The notes: generated by a model not told the origin, from the letters alone. DNA of 5,492 bases from an uncultured Lachnospiraceae bacterium (GCA_902782625.1 CACZNZ010000058.1:1-5492), one strand, 5' to 3'; counted from the stretch's first letter, positions 1 to 5,492 are shown. Numbers and translations are program-made.

Positions 1-124
1 CATCAGAAACAGTGACTGTATCATGGTTCTGGAGGAAGGCAGAATCATCGAGCGAGGCACACATGAAGAACTACTGGAACAGAAAGGCCGTTATTATCAG
101 CTTCACCATGGAGCAACGGCATAA
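1..124 (+). CDS. ABC exporter ATP-binding protein, C-terminal fragment
   Basis: Only the last 40 complete codons and the stop (122-124) are present; the start lies left of the window. The reading frame begins at base 2. The visible peptide opens IRNSD and continues with VLEEGRIIERGTHEELLEQ and a final GRYYQLHHGATA. The run 'I..D.I.VLE.GRIIE.GTHEELL...G.Y..L' is typical of the region just after the H-loop in the nucleotide-binding domain of ABC exporters (MsbA/multidrug type, membrane domain fused to ATPase). The Walker A, signature and Walker B motifs would be upstream and cannot be checked. Substrate and partner are unknown. It ends 15 bases before the Nudix gene on the same strand with no terminator between them, so the two are probably cotranscribed. 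Confidence 0.85.
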   Translation, partial: IRNSDCIMVLEEGRIIERGTHEELLEQKGRYYQLHHGATA

Positions 125-139
125 GAGAGGAGAAAGAAG

Positions 140-781
140 ATGAGTGGAATCGATAAAGAAAAAATTAAACAGGAGTACGGATGCAAATTCTTAAATCTCT
201 ATGAATACTCTTATGAGGAGGGCGGCCATTATTACTGGGCCAGCAGGAGACCGAAAGACAGGCTGATCGCCCCTTTAACCCTGGAAGAACACAAGAAGAT
301 TCAGGCAGATGCCGTTAGCTGCTTTGTCGTTCTTCAGGTAAAGGGCGAACCAAAAAGGCTGCTGTTAAACTGGGAATACCGTTATCCTGTAGGGCAGTAT
401 CTGCTGAGTGTTCCGGCAGGAATCATAGATCCTGAAGATCGTGAAAAAGAAAATGCACTTGAGATCACTGCTGCCAGAGAGCTCTATGAAGAAACCGGTA
501 TTCTGATCTCAGAACAGGATGAAGTTCATGTTATTAATCCTTGTGTCTACTCCACACCGGGAATGGCAGATGAGACCAATGCACTGGTCTATATGGCTAT
601 TAACCGTGACAGCATGCCGCCTTTAACTCACGGACATACTGTAGGAGCCGAGAAATTTGAGGGATTTAAACTCCTTACCAAAGAAGATGCCGAGGAATGT
701 CTTAAAACCGGCAGAGATGAGAGAGGGATGTTCTATCCGCTTTATACATGGGCAGCACTGATGTTTTTTATGGGTGTATAA
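140..781 (+). CDS. Nudix hydrolase, ADP-ribose pyrophosphatase-like
   Basis: This 213-residue cytoplasmic protein probably hydrolyses a nucleoside diphosphate linked to another moiety, such as ADP-ribose. The Nudix core is visible at residues 113-121 as RELYEETGI, with metal-binding Glu117 and Glu118, preceded by PAGIIDPED at 92-100. The spacing from Gly94 to Arg113 is 19 residues, against 14 in the standard GX5EX7REUXEEXGU box. The loop is therefore about five residues longer, and the upstream acidic residue is not at its canonical spacing. STPGMADE at 138-145 matches the SPG-x-x-DE loop common in ADP-ribose/sugar-nucleotide pyrophosphatases, which supports that subtype. An N-terminal extension of about 55 residues precedes the Nudix fold; such extensions often mediate dimerisation in this subfamily. 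The start is supported by AGGAG at 128-132, seven bases before ATG. The substrate cannot be fixed from sequence, and other nucleoside diphosphate derivatives are possible. Confidence 0.88.
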   Translation: MSGIDKEKIKQEYGCKFLNLYEYSYEEGGHYYWASRRPKDRLIAPLTLEEHKKIQADAVSCFVVLQVKGEPKRLLLNWEYRYPVGQYLLSVPAGIIDPEDREKENALEITAARELYEETGILISEQDEVHVINPCVYSTPGMADETNALVYMAINRDSMPPLTHGHTVGAEKFEGFKLLTKEDAEECLKTGRDERGMFYPLYTWAALMFFMGV

Positions 782-848
782 AAAAACCAGTATAAAAAGA
801 ACAAGAGAGATCGCCGTGGCGGTCTCTCTTGCCTTGTAGGAGTTTTTT
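781..848. terminator. Bidirectional terminator between convergent genes
   Basis: The core hairpin spans 802-831. The left arm (802-814) and right arm (819-831) pair over 13 positions with one G-T wobble, around the loop CGTG (815-818). On the minus strand the hairpin is followed at once by a T-rich tract (complement of 791-801, including AAAAAG) and then a second T run (complement of 781-786). On the plus strand the T run (843-848) lies 11 bases beyond the hairpin. AAAAAAC (781-787) and GTTTTTT (842-848) are complementary and could extend the stem at its base. It lies between the stop of the plus-strand Nudix gene and that of the minus-strand peptidase gene, so it probably ends both transcripts and works best leftward. 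Confidence 0.8.
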
Positions 849-916
849 GTGTTCACCGTTTGTCTGCAACAGTTTACACGAAAGGAGTTAAATGTATAAA
901 GAAATTCTTGCAAGCA

Positions 917-1699
917 TTATTGACTGGCACAACAGTAGGATGCTGCATCACATCCATACTGCCAATAGGTCGATTCTTCGGCAAATTCCGTGATCTTGAC
1001 CTTGCCTGAAGTCTTGGAAGCATGGACGACTTTCCCGTTGCCCAGATAGATGCCGGTATGATTATCATCTTTTTCTATATGATAAACGATATCTCCGGCA
1101 TGTACTTCCGAAAGACTTTTGATCGGATATAGGTAGGACTGCATTGTTTGGGTCTGGAGTCTGGTGTTGTCTCCGATATAAACCCCACCAGAAGCTTCTT
1201 CGAAAGAATCTCTTACAAGACTCGAACAATCCGCAAATCCTTTTTCATTTCTTTTTTCCTGACTATAAGCATCTCCAAGCCTTGATTCGGCATAGGAGAT
1301 TGCTTCATTTCGAAGTTCATCCGTCTTGGTATCTGCAGAAGTGTTTTCAGCAGAAGAGTCTTCTTCGACTGTTACGGTAACGGATGGATCTTCTTCTGAC
1401 AGATATTCCCCATATATATATCCCGTATGATCTTCTGTCTGCACCTTGACCCAGTTTCCGGATCTTTCAAGAACCGTAACCAGAGTCCCCGCACTGACTG
1501 CAGTACAAATTCGGGAGGTAGAATCAGCCTCTGCGCGAATATTGACGCCATCTGTGGTAAATAGCTGTCCCTCTTCTGCCGAGACAGCCGGTGCAGTTAA
1601 TGTGATCAGACCTGCCGCGATAACAGATGCTGTTAGTTTCATATAAAACAGAAGATCATGATGGCGTTTTCGGGTTTCCGGTTTTTTGAACAGGCTCAT
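917..1699 (-). CDS. Secreted SH3b-NlpC/P60 cell-wall peptidase
   Basis: This 260-residue exported protein probably cuts the gamma-D-Glu to diamino-acid bond in peptidoglycan stem peptides. Residues 1-41 form a signal peptide: a basic n-region (KKPETRKRHH), a hydrophobic stretch at about 21-36, and a VSA site predicting cleavage between Ala41 and Glu42. Residues 46-100 form one bacterial SH3 domain (GVNIRAEAD, GNWVKV, GYIYGEYL), expected to bind the wall. An acidic, Ser/Thr-rich linker follows (101-127). Residues 131-257 are the NlpC/P60 domain, with catalytic Cys158 in FADCSSLV, His214 in NHTGIYLG, and His226 in VVHAS as the likely third residue. The ATG at 1699 is chosen because AGGAGGTG (complement of 1708-1715) sits eight bases upstream; Met20 lacks this support. 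The C-terminus ends in an unusual Cys cluster (Cys250, Cys256, Cys257). The gene is a single transcription unit, divergent from the pyrophosphatase and convergent with the Nudix gene. Roles in cell separation or wall turnover are family-based inference. Confidence 0.92.
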   Translation of the reverse strand: MSLFKKPETRKRHHDLLFYMKLTASVIAAGLITLTAPAVSAEEGQLFTTDGVNIRAEADSTSRICTAVSAGTLVTVLERSGNWVKVQTEDHTGYIYGEYLSEEDPSVTVTVEEDSSAENTSADTKTDELRNEAISYAESRLGDAYSQEKRNEKGFADCSSLVRDSFEEASGGVYIGDNTRLQTQTMQSYLYPIKSLSEVHAGDIVYHIEKDDNHTGIYLGNGKVVHASKTSGKVKITEFAEESTYWQYGCDAASYCCASQ

Positions 1700-1736
1700 C
1701 AGCCATCCACCTCCTGAAATTGTCCTGTATGGTTGT

Positions 1737-1745
1737 ACTATAGCA
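1737..1745 (-). promoter_or_regulatory. Extended -10 promoter for the NlpC/P60 gene
   Basis: Read on the minus strand, 1745-1737 is TGCTATAGT, an extended -10 element (TGn followed by TATAGT, one mismatch to TATAAT). No good -35 hexamer is found 16-18 bases upstream (the 17-base position reads TAGATT), which fits an extended -10 type. An A-tract on the plus strand (1747-1760) lies just upstream and could act as a curved or UP-like element. The predicted start near 1730 gives a leader of about 30 bases carrying the ribosome binding site. Confidence 0.5.
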
Positions 1746-1845
1746 CAAAAAAAGAAAAAAATCTAGTGTATTTTATCAAATAACATAAATTTTTTTCTTT
1801 ATATCTTTTTTTACGAGTTTATTTTCTGTTCACTTCCTGAATAAG

Positions 1846-1851
1846 TATAAT
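1846..1851 (+). promoter_or_regulatory. Possible upstream -10 box for the pyrophosphatase gene
   Basis: A perfect TATAAT occurs at 1846-1851 inside the AT-rich divergent region. The expected -35 position (1823-1828, TTTCTG) is a poor match, so this could be chance in AT-rich DNA. If used, it would give a leader of roughly 105 bases. That leader would contain a small dyad TTGTT-TGT-AACAA at 1876-1888, a possible operator half-site arrangement of unknown factor. Confidence 0.25.
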
Positions 1852-1897
1852 TAACAAAAAAAACCGTAATTTCTTTTGTTTGTAACAATAAAACCTA

Positions 1898-1926
1898 TTT
1901 ACAAAGAATACAATTTCATATAATAT
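1898..1926 (+). promoter_or_regulatory. Likely main promoter of the pyrophosphatase gene
   Basis: TTTACA at 1898-1903 resembles a -35 hexamer (TTGACA with one mismatch). Downstream is TATAAT at 1919-1924 (spacer 15), overlapping TAATAT at 1921-1926 (spacer 17); either could serve as the -10 box. The predicted start is around 1931, leaving a short leader of about 33 bases with the AGGAGG site at 1952-1957. No riboswitch-like fold is apparent in so short a leader. Confidence 0.55.
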
Positions 1927-1963
1927 AGTTTTATATTACGAATAATGATATAGGAGGTTATTT

Positions 1964-3955
1964 ATGGAACAATTACATTACATTGCGCCTGTTATAGGTG
2001 TTTGTGCATTGCTGTTTGCATTTTACCTGATTAACAAGGTGTCAAAACAGGACGCAGGAACTGACAGAATGAAAGAGATCGCAGCCTTTATTCACGAAGG
2101 TGCGCAGGCTTTCCTTGTGTCGGAATATAAGATCCTCGTCATTTTCGTTGCCGTATTATTTGTATTGATCGGTTTCGGAATCGGGAACTGGATTACAGCG
2201 GTCTGCTTCCTTGTCGGAGCTCTATTCTCTACACTCGCCGGATATATCGGTATGAATATAGCAACGAAGGCTAATGTTCGAACAGCGGCCGCAGCAAAAG
2301 ATCACGGCATGAACAAGGCACTTTCCATTGCTTTCTCCGGCGGAGCTGTTATGGGAATGTGTGTTGTCGGATTTGGTCTTTTTGGCGCCAGTGTCATTTA
2401 CATTTTAACAGGGAATCCGGACGTACTTTCCGGTTTCTCACTTGGAGCATCTTCCATCGCGCTGTTTGCCCGTGTAGGCGGAGGTATCTACACCAAGGCA
2501 GCCGATGTCGGAGCCGATCTGGTTGGTAAGGTAGAAGCCGGCATCCCTGAGGACGATCCACGTAACCCGGCGGTTATCGCAGATAACGTAGGTGATAACG
2601 TTGGTGACGTTGCCGGAATGGGAGCCGATCTGTTTGAGTCTTATGTAGGATCTATTGTTTCTGCCATCACTCTTGGTGTTGCTGTAAAAGGAACCATGAC
2701 AGGTGCAGGACCACTTTTCCCGTTGATTATTGCCGGCATGGGTATCCTTGCGTCTATTATCGGATGTTTCTTTGTCAGAGGTGATGAAAATTCCAGCCCT
2801 CATAAAGCATTGAAATATGGAAGTTATTCTTCGGCAATCATTGTTGCTGTCGGATCTCTTGCTTTAAGTAACCTGTATTTCGGAAGCCTGAACCAGGGAA
2901 TCGCCATCGTATTCGGTCTTGTTGTCGGACTGATCATTGGTGTGGTCACTGAGATCTATACTTCCGGAGACTATCGATTTGTCAAAAAGATTGCCCAGCA
3001 GTCCGAAACAGGTCCTGCTACAACGGTTATCAGCGGTATTGCTGTAGGTATGCAGTCTACGGCTGTTCCAATCCTTCTGATCGCAATCGGAATCATCGGC
3101 GCTTTTTCATTTGCAGGACTTTACGGTATCGCCCTTGCTGCAGTCGGTATGCTTTCTACTACCGGTATCACGGTTGCTGTTGATGCATACGGACCTATCG
3201 CCGATAATGCCGGCGGTATCGCAGAGATGAGCGGACTTCCTCATAAAGTAAGAAAGATCACTGATAAACTTGATGCTGTCGGAAATACGACTGCGGCGAT
3301 GGGTAAAGGATTCGCGATCGGGTCTGCAGCGCTTACCGCACTGGCTCTGTTTGTATCCTATGCGCAGGCTGTAAAGCTGAACAATCTTCAGCTTCTTGAT
3401 TATAAGGTTATCGTCGGTCTGTTTATCGGAGGTATGCTTCCGTTCCTTTTCTCCGCATTTACCATGGATTCCGTATCCAAAGCGGCATACAGTATGATTG
3501 AAGAGGTCCGCAGACAGTTCCGTACTATCCCTGGAATCCTGGAAGGTACCGGAAAACCGGATTATACATCCTGTGTATCGATTTCCACACATGCAGCGCT
3601 TCGTGAGATGCTCGTTCCCGGAGTCATGGCTGTTCTTGCACCGCTCCTGGTTGGACTGATTCTCGGAGCAGAAGCTCTGGGCGGACTTCTGGCTGGATCT
3701 TTGGTTACCGGTGTTATGCTTGCCCTGTTCATGTCCAATTCCGGTGGCGCATGGGATAATGCCAAGAAATACATCGAAGAAGGACATCACGGTGGAAAGG
3801 GCAGTGAGGCCCATCACGCAGCCGTTGTAGGCGATACGGTAGGTGATCCGTTCAAAGATACCTCAGGGCCTTCTATCAACATTCTGATCAAGCTGATGAC
3901 TGTCGTTTCTCTCGTATTTGCTCCACTGTTCCTCCAGATGGGCAGTCTTCTGTAA
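1964..3955 (+). CDS. hppA: Ion-pumping membrane pyrophosphatase, K+-dependent, probably Na+
   Basis: This 663-residue polytopic inner-membrane enzyme hydrolyses pyrophosphate and couples it to export of Na+ and/or H+. The family usually has about 16 membrane helices, and alternating hydrophobic segments run along the whole protein. Substrate and Mg2+ motifs are intact: DVGADLVGK at 181-189, the Asp-rich [20 protein letters not shown] at 196-215, [15 protein letters not shown] at 591-605, and [15 protein letters not shown] at 623-637. GNTTAA at 440-445 has Ala at 444, where K+-independent enzymes carry Lys, so K+ dependence is expected. Glu225 in ADLFES sits where the gate Glu of Na+-pumping enzymes (TmPPase Glu246) lies. 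This favours a Na+ pump, though dual Na+/H+ or H+ transport is not excluded. The length is at the compact end of the family, with no extension. AGGAGG at 1952-1957, six bases before ATG, fixes the start. The phosphate acyltransferase gene follows after 81 bases with no terminator seen, so cotranscription is possible. It probably recovers energy from biosynthetic pyrophosphate. Confidence 0.96.
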   Translation: MEQLHYIAPVIGVCALLFAFYLINKVSKQDAGTDRMKEIAAFIHEGAQAFLVSEYKILVIFVAVLFVLIGFGIGNWITAVCFLVGALFSTLAGYIGMNIATKANVRTAAAAKDHGMNKALSIAFSGGAVMGMCVVGFGLFGASVIYILTGNPDVLSGFSLGASSIALFARVGGGIYTKAADVGADLVGKVEAGIPEDDPRNPAVIADNVGDNVGDVAGMGADLFESYVGSIVSAITLGVAVKGTMTGAGPLFPLIIAGMGILASIIGCFFVRGDENSSPHKALKYGSYSSAIIVAVGSLALSNLYFGSLNQGIAIVFGLVVGLIIGVVTEIYTSGDYRFVKKIAQQSETGPATTVISGIAVGMQSTAVPILLIAIGIIGAFSFAGLYGIALAAVGMLSTTGITVAVDAYGPIADNAGGIAEMSGLPHKVRKITDKLDAVGNTTAAMGKGFAIGSAALTALALFVSYAQAVKLNNLQLLDYKVIVGLFIGGMLPFLFSAFTMDSVSKAAYSMIEEVRRQFRTIPGILEGTGKPDYTSCVSISTHAALREMLVPGVMAVLAPLLVGLILGAEALGGLLAGSLVTGVMLALFMSNSGGAWDNAKKYIEEGHHGGKGSEAHHAAVVGDTVGDPFKDTSGPSINILIKLMTVVSLVFAPLFLQMGSLL

Positions 3956-4036
3956 TTGACGAAGAAGCATTTGCAAAAATATGCGGGATACGATAAGATA
4001 GAAATACACTATGATTGAGATAAAAGGAGTACTATC

Positions 4037-4990
4037 ATGAGCGAAACTTATGCAAATGATTTTGATGTAATCGTGCAGCGTGCCAGAAGCATTAATCAGC
4101 CGATTCGTGTTGCCATCGCAGGAGCAGATGTTGAAAACGTCCTGCAGGGTGCTTTCGACGCACAGGCAGATGGATTTGTGGAACCTGTTCTGATCGGTAA
4201 TTATCAGAAGATAAAGGATTTGATCGACAAACTCGGATACAAAGACCGTAAGTTTGATCTTCAGCCTGTCACCGATGATACCAATGTAGTACAGTATGCG
4301 ATTGAGATGATTAATGCCGGCAGTGCAGATGCTCTTATGAGAGGTAACACTCAGACAAGAGACTTCCTGATGCCTGTACTGAACAAAGGCAATCATCTGG
4401 TGGATGAAGGCCTGATGACACATGTTGTTATGGTGAAGGTCCCGGAATATGAAAAAATTCTTTCCATCTCGGATGCTACAATTCTGGTAGAGCCTTCTAT
4501 CCAGCAGAGGAAACAGGTTGTAGCCAATATGGTACGTGCACTCCATGTATTTGGTGTGGACAATCCCAATATCGCACTCTTATCCCTGGTGGAGAAGCCG
4601 AGTTTCCATATGAGAGATACGGTAGAAGCCCAGACGATCATACGTGATCATATGGATGAGCCTATCGCTGTCTGTAATCTGGTAGGCCCGATTCCTTATG
4701 ACCTGATCGTCAGCAAGGAAGCAGCCAGACTCAAAGGCTATGACTGTCCATATTGTGGAGAATTCGACGGTATCGTTGTTCCGAATCTTATGGCCGGCAA
4801 CCTGCTCATCAAGGTTCTGCAGATGAATGCCAGGGCGAACTCCTGTGGTATTATCGTAGGAGCGAAGGTTCCGATTGCCATCACTTCCCGAAGTGATTCC
4901 AAGGAACAGGCATACCTTTCTCTGGCAGCATGTGCATCTCTTGCACAGGAAGAGAAATTCAAACAACACAAAAAAAGCAGAAAGAAATAA
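4037..4990 (+). CDS. Phosphate acyltransferase, phosphotransbutyrylase/acetylase family
   Basis: This 317-residue cytoplasmic enzyme probably exchanges CoA in an acyl-CoA for phosphate, giving an acyl phosphate (butyryl- or acetyl-type). Family signatures run through the whole length: ADALMRGNTQTRDFLMPVLNK (97-117), MTHVVMVKVPEYEKILSISD (127-146), NPNIALLSLVEKP (177-188), VPNLMAGNLLIKVL (248-261), and GIIVGAKVPIAITSRSDS (271-288). The last matches the GAK-P-I-TSR-DS block that helps bind CoA/phosphate. The order and length resemble phosphotransbutyrylase (about 300 residues) more than classical Pta. Two departures are visible. Residues 235-243 read YDCPYCGEF where relatives usually have a Gly/Ala-rich loop, giving a Cys237-x2-Cys240 pair. 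The usual DGP before the next helix is VGP (216-218). A Lys/Arg-rich tail (308-317) ends the protein. AAGGAG at 4024-4029, seven bases from ATG, supports the start. In the 81-base gap before it I see no terminator and only poor promoter matches (TTGACG at 3956-3961 lacks a good -10). No acyl kinase gene lies beside it in the window. The acyl chain preference is not known. Confidence 0.85.
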   Translation: MSETYANDFDVIVQRARSINQPIRVAIAGADVENVLQGAFDAQADGFVEPVLIGNYQKIKDLIDKLGYKDRKFDLQPVTDDTNVVQYAIEMINAGSADALMRGNTQTRDFLMPVLNKGNHLVDEGLMTHVVMVKVPEYEKILSISDATILVEPSIQQRKQVVANMVRALHVFGVDNPNIALLSLVEKPSFHMRDTVEAQTIIRDHMDEPIAVCNLVGPIPYDLIVSKEAARLKGYDCPYCGEFDGIVVPNLMAGNLLIKVLQMNARANSCGIIVGAKVPIAITSRSDSKEQAYLSLAACASLAQEEKFKQHKKSRKK

Positions 4991-5000
4991 AAGTGAAGAG

Positions 5001-5031
5001 AAGGCTGCCTGAGTCCATGGCAGCCTTTTTT
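5001..5031 (+). terminator. Intrinsic terminator after the phosphate acyltransferase gene
   Basis: A perfect nine-base-pair stem, AAGGCTGCC (5001-5009) with GGCAGCCTT (5019-5027), surrounds a nine-base loop. A run of six T (5026-5031) follows directly. It lies 11 bases after the acyltransferase stop codon. This is a textbook Rho-independent terminator for the rightward transcript. Its T run ends only 19 bases before the next start codon. Confidence 0.9.
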
Positions 5032-5050
5032 ATGAATCAGAGGAGAATCT

Positions 5051-5293
5051 ATGCAGGACGAGAAAGACCGTTTCAGTTCCCTTTTGGAAGAACTTCAGGG
5101 ACTCAACAAAATGATGGAAGACTTTATGAGTACCGAAGGAGAAGGCATGATCATCTGCGAATACTGCCTGGATAATGTGTTTGACGATGACGAGGATATC
5201 AGAGAATATACAGATGATCAGGGCAGCATCCATCAGTTTTGCTGTGAGGAGTGCCTGAATTCATGGAAAAGGGAAAGAAGCGGGAACAATTGA
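5051..5293 (+). CDS. Small Cys-rich, probably zinc-binding protein
   Basis: This 80-residue acidic protein has no assigned function. Residues 1-30 look helical and amphipathic (LLEELQGLNKMMEDFM), a possible coiled coil or dimer helix. Residues 36-68 contain a CEYC pair (Cys36, Cys39), a very acidic stretch (DNVFDDDEDIREYTDD), then HQFCCEEC (His61, Cys64, Cys65, Cys68). Two Cys pairs, with an FCC-x2-C group followed by a helix (LNSWKRER), resemble TRASH/YHS-like or treble-clef zinc fingers; a single structural metal is likely. No signal peptide or membrane segment is seen, so a cytoplasmic location is expected. GAGGAG at 5041-5046 lies four bases before the ATG, which decides the start over the internal Met codons. 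The strong terminator immediately upstream means expression must come from readthrough or an unseen promoter. A metal sensor, a chaperone-like adaptor and a regulator are all possible. Confidence 0.75.
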   Translation: MQDEKDRFSSLLEELQGLNKMMEDFMSTEGEGMIICEYCLDNVFDDDEDIREYTDDQGSIHQFCCEECLNSWKRERSGNN

Positions 5294-5324
5294 AAAATGA
5301 CTGGATTATACAGGTGAAATAGTT

Positions 5325-5330
5325 TATAAT
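5325..5330 (+). promoter_or_regulatory. -10 box upstream of the right-edge gene
   Basis: A consensus TATAAT (5325-5330) lies 25 bases before the ATG of the last gene, after the small Cys protein has ended. The -35 region at the proper spacing (5302-5307, TGGATT) is weak. TTGAAA at 5290-5295 is too far away (29 bases) to pair with it. The start site would be near 5337, giving a leader of about 19 bases with AAGGAGG at 5341-5347. Confidence 0.45.
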
Positions 5331-5355
5331 GTAAAAAAACAAGGAGGGTGCAGGA

Positions 5356-5492
5356 ATGAGAGGATATGAGGCAGCACAGATTTTAAAAGAAAAAGGAATC
5401 AGTCTGGAAGATGTGGAAAAAGAGATTGCTTACCGTAAAGAGACAAATGCACTGAGCAACAATCCACAGAACGAAGCATTTAACAATATGAC
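5356..5492 (+). CDS. Hypothetical protein, N-terminal fragment
   Basis: An open frame with a strong ribosome binding site (AAGGAGG at 5341-5347, eight bases before ATG) begins here and is still open at the right edge after 45 codons. The peptide starts MRGYEAAQILKEKGISLED and continues with VEKEIAYRKETNALSNN. The first 30 residues are charged and probably helical; the rest is Asn-rich and likely flexible. It is not a signal peptide or membrane segment. I do not recognise the family, and too little is present to infer a role. Codon use and the promoter-like box upstream support a real gene. Confidence 0.65.
   Translation, partial: MRGYEAAQILKEKGISLEDVEKEIAYRKETNALSNNPQNEAFNNM

Noticed and set aside
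623..913. Minus-strand 96-codon frame crossing the terminator between the Nudix and peptidase genes
   Set aside because: It passes straight through the hairpin and into the Nudix coding region; no domain is visible.
1700..1963. Riboswitch or structured leader upstream of the pyrophosphatase gene
   Set aside because: The stretch is mostly A/T tracts, with no extended GC-containing stems and no recognisable aptamer core; the likely leader is only about 33 bases.
3107..3817. Long minus-strand open frame (236 codons) opposite the pyrophosphatase gene
   Set aside because: Its composition (many Ser, Arg, Cys, His) and lack of any domain look like the antisense shadow of a well-conserved gene. The plus strand here encodes unmistakable pyrophosphatase motifs.
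3956..4036. Possible separate promoter or terminator between the pyrophosphatase and acyltransferase genes
   Set aside because: TTGACG (3956-3961) has no good -10 at normal spacing, TTGCAA/TAAGAT (3971-3976, 3994-3999) is weak, and no hairpin with a T run is present.
3863..4546. Minus-strand open frame (227 codons) spanning the pyrophosphatase end and the acyltransferase start
   Set aside because: It runs across two real genes and their gap, has no recognisable domain, and is rich in Cys/His/Ile as expected of a shadow frame.
4580..4971. Two overlapping Cys-rich minus-strand frames opposite the acyltransferase 3' end
   Set aside because: They overlap each other and a clearly conserved plus-strand coding region, and the Cys content comes from reading the complement of Ala/Gly codons.
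4930..5175. Plus-strand 81-codon frame overlapping the acyltransferase end, terminator and small Cys gene
   Set aside because: It translates through the terminator hairpin and is out of frame with both real genes; its start is internal to the acyltransferase.

Overview
The window looks like chromosomal core DNA from an anaerobic, low-to-moderate G+C Firmicute. The Clostridia are most likely, perhaps a Lachnospiraceae-type gut bacterium. This is inferred from strong AGGAGG-type ribosome binding sites, AT-rich intergenic promoters, a K+-dependent membrane pyrophosphatase, a phosphotransbutyrylase-family enzyme and a secreted SH3b-NlpC/P60 hydrolase. No rRNA, tRNA, CRISPR array, insertion sequence or phage gene is visible.

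Layout. Bases 1-124 hold the last 40 codons of an ABC exporter ATPase. Fifteen bases later comes a 213-residue Nudix hydrolase of the ADP-ribose pyrophosphatase type (140-781, +), probably in the same transcript. A strong hairpin at 802-831, with A/T tracts on both sides, separates it from a convergent gene. That gene is a secreted SH3b-NlpC/P60 cell-wall peptidase (917-1699, -). A 264-base AT-rich divergent intergenic region (1700-1963) then carries promoter-like sequences for the peptidase (leftward) and for the next gene (rightward).

The rightward block starts with a 663-residue ion-pumping membrane pyrophosphatase (1964-3955). Its motifs indicate K+ dependence and are compatible with Na+ transport. 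After 81 bases comes a 317-residue phosphate acyltransferase of the phosphotransbutyrylase/phosphotransacetylase family (4037-4990), closed by a clear intrinsic terminator (5001-5031). Very close behind the terminator is an 80-residue Cys-rich, probably zinc-binding protein (5051-5293). A consensus -10 box (5325-5330) then precedes the start of an unrecognised gene that runs off the right edge (5356-5492).

How the genes may work together. The pyrophosphatase and the acyltransferase fit an energy-saving anaerobic metabolism. The first would turn biosynthetic pyrophosphate into an ion gradient, and the second would exchange CoA thioesters for acyl phosphates that a kinase elsewhere could use to make ATP. 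This link is inferred from proximity and family knowledge only. I see no convincing evidence of a wholly new system. The most distinctive points are a CPYC segment in the acyltransferase in place of a usual family loop, a terminator placed immediately before the small Cys protein gene, and an expanded Nudix box.
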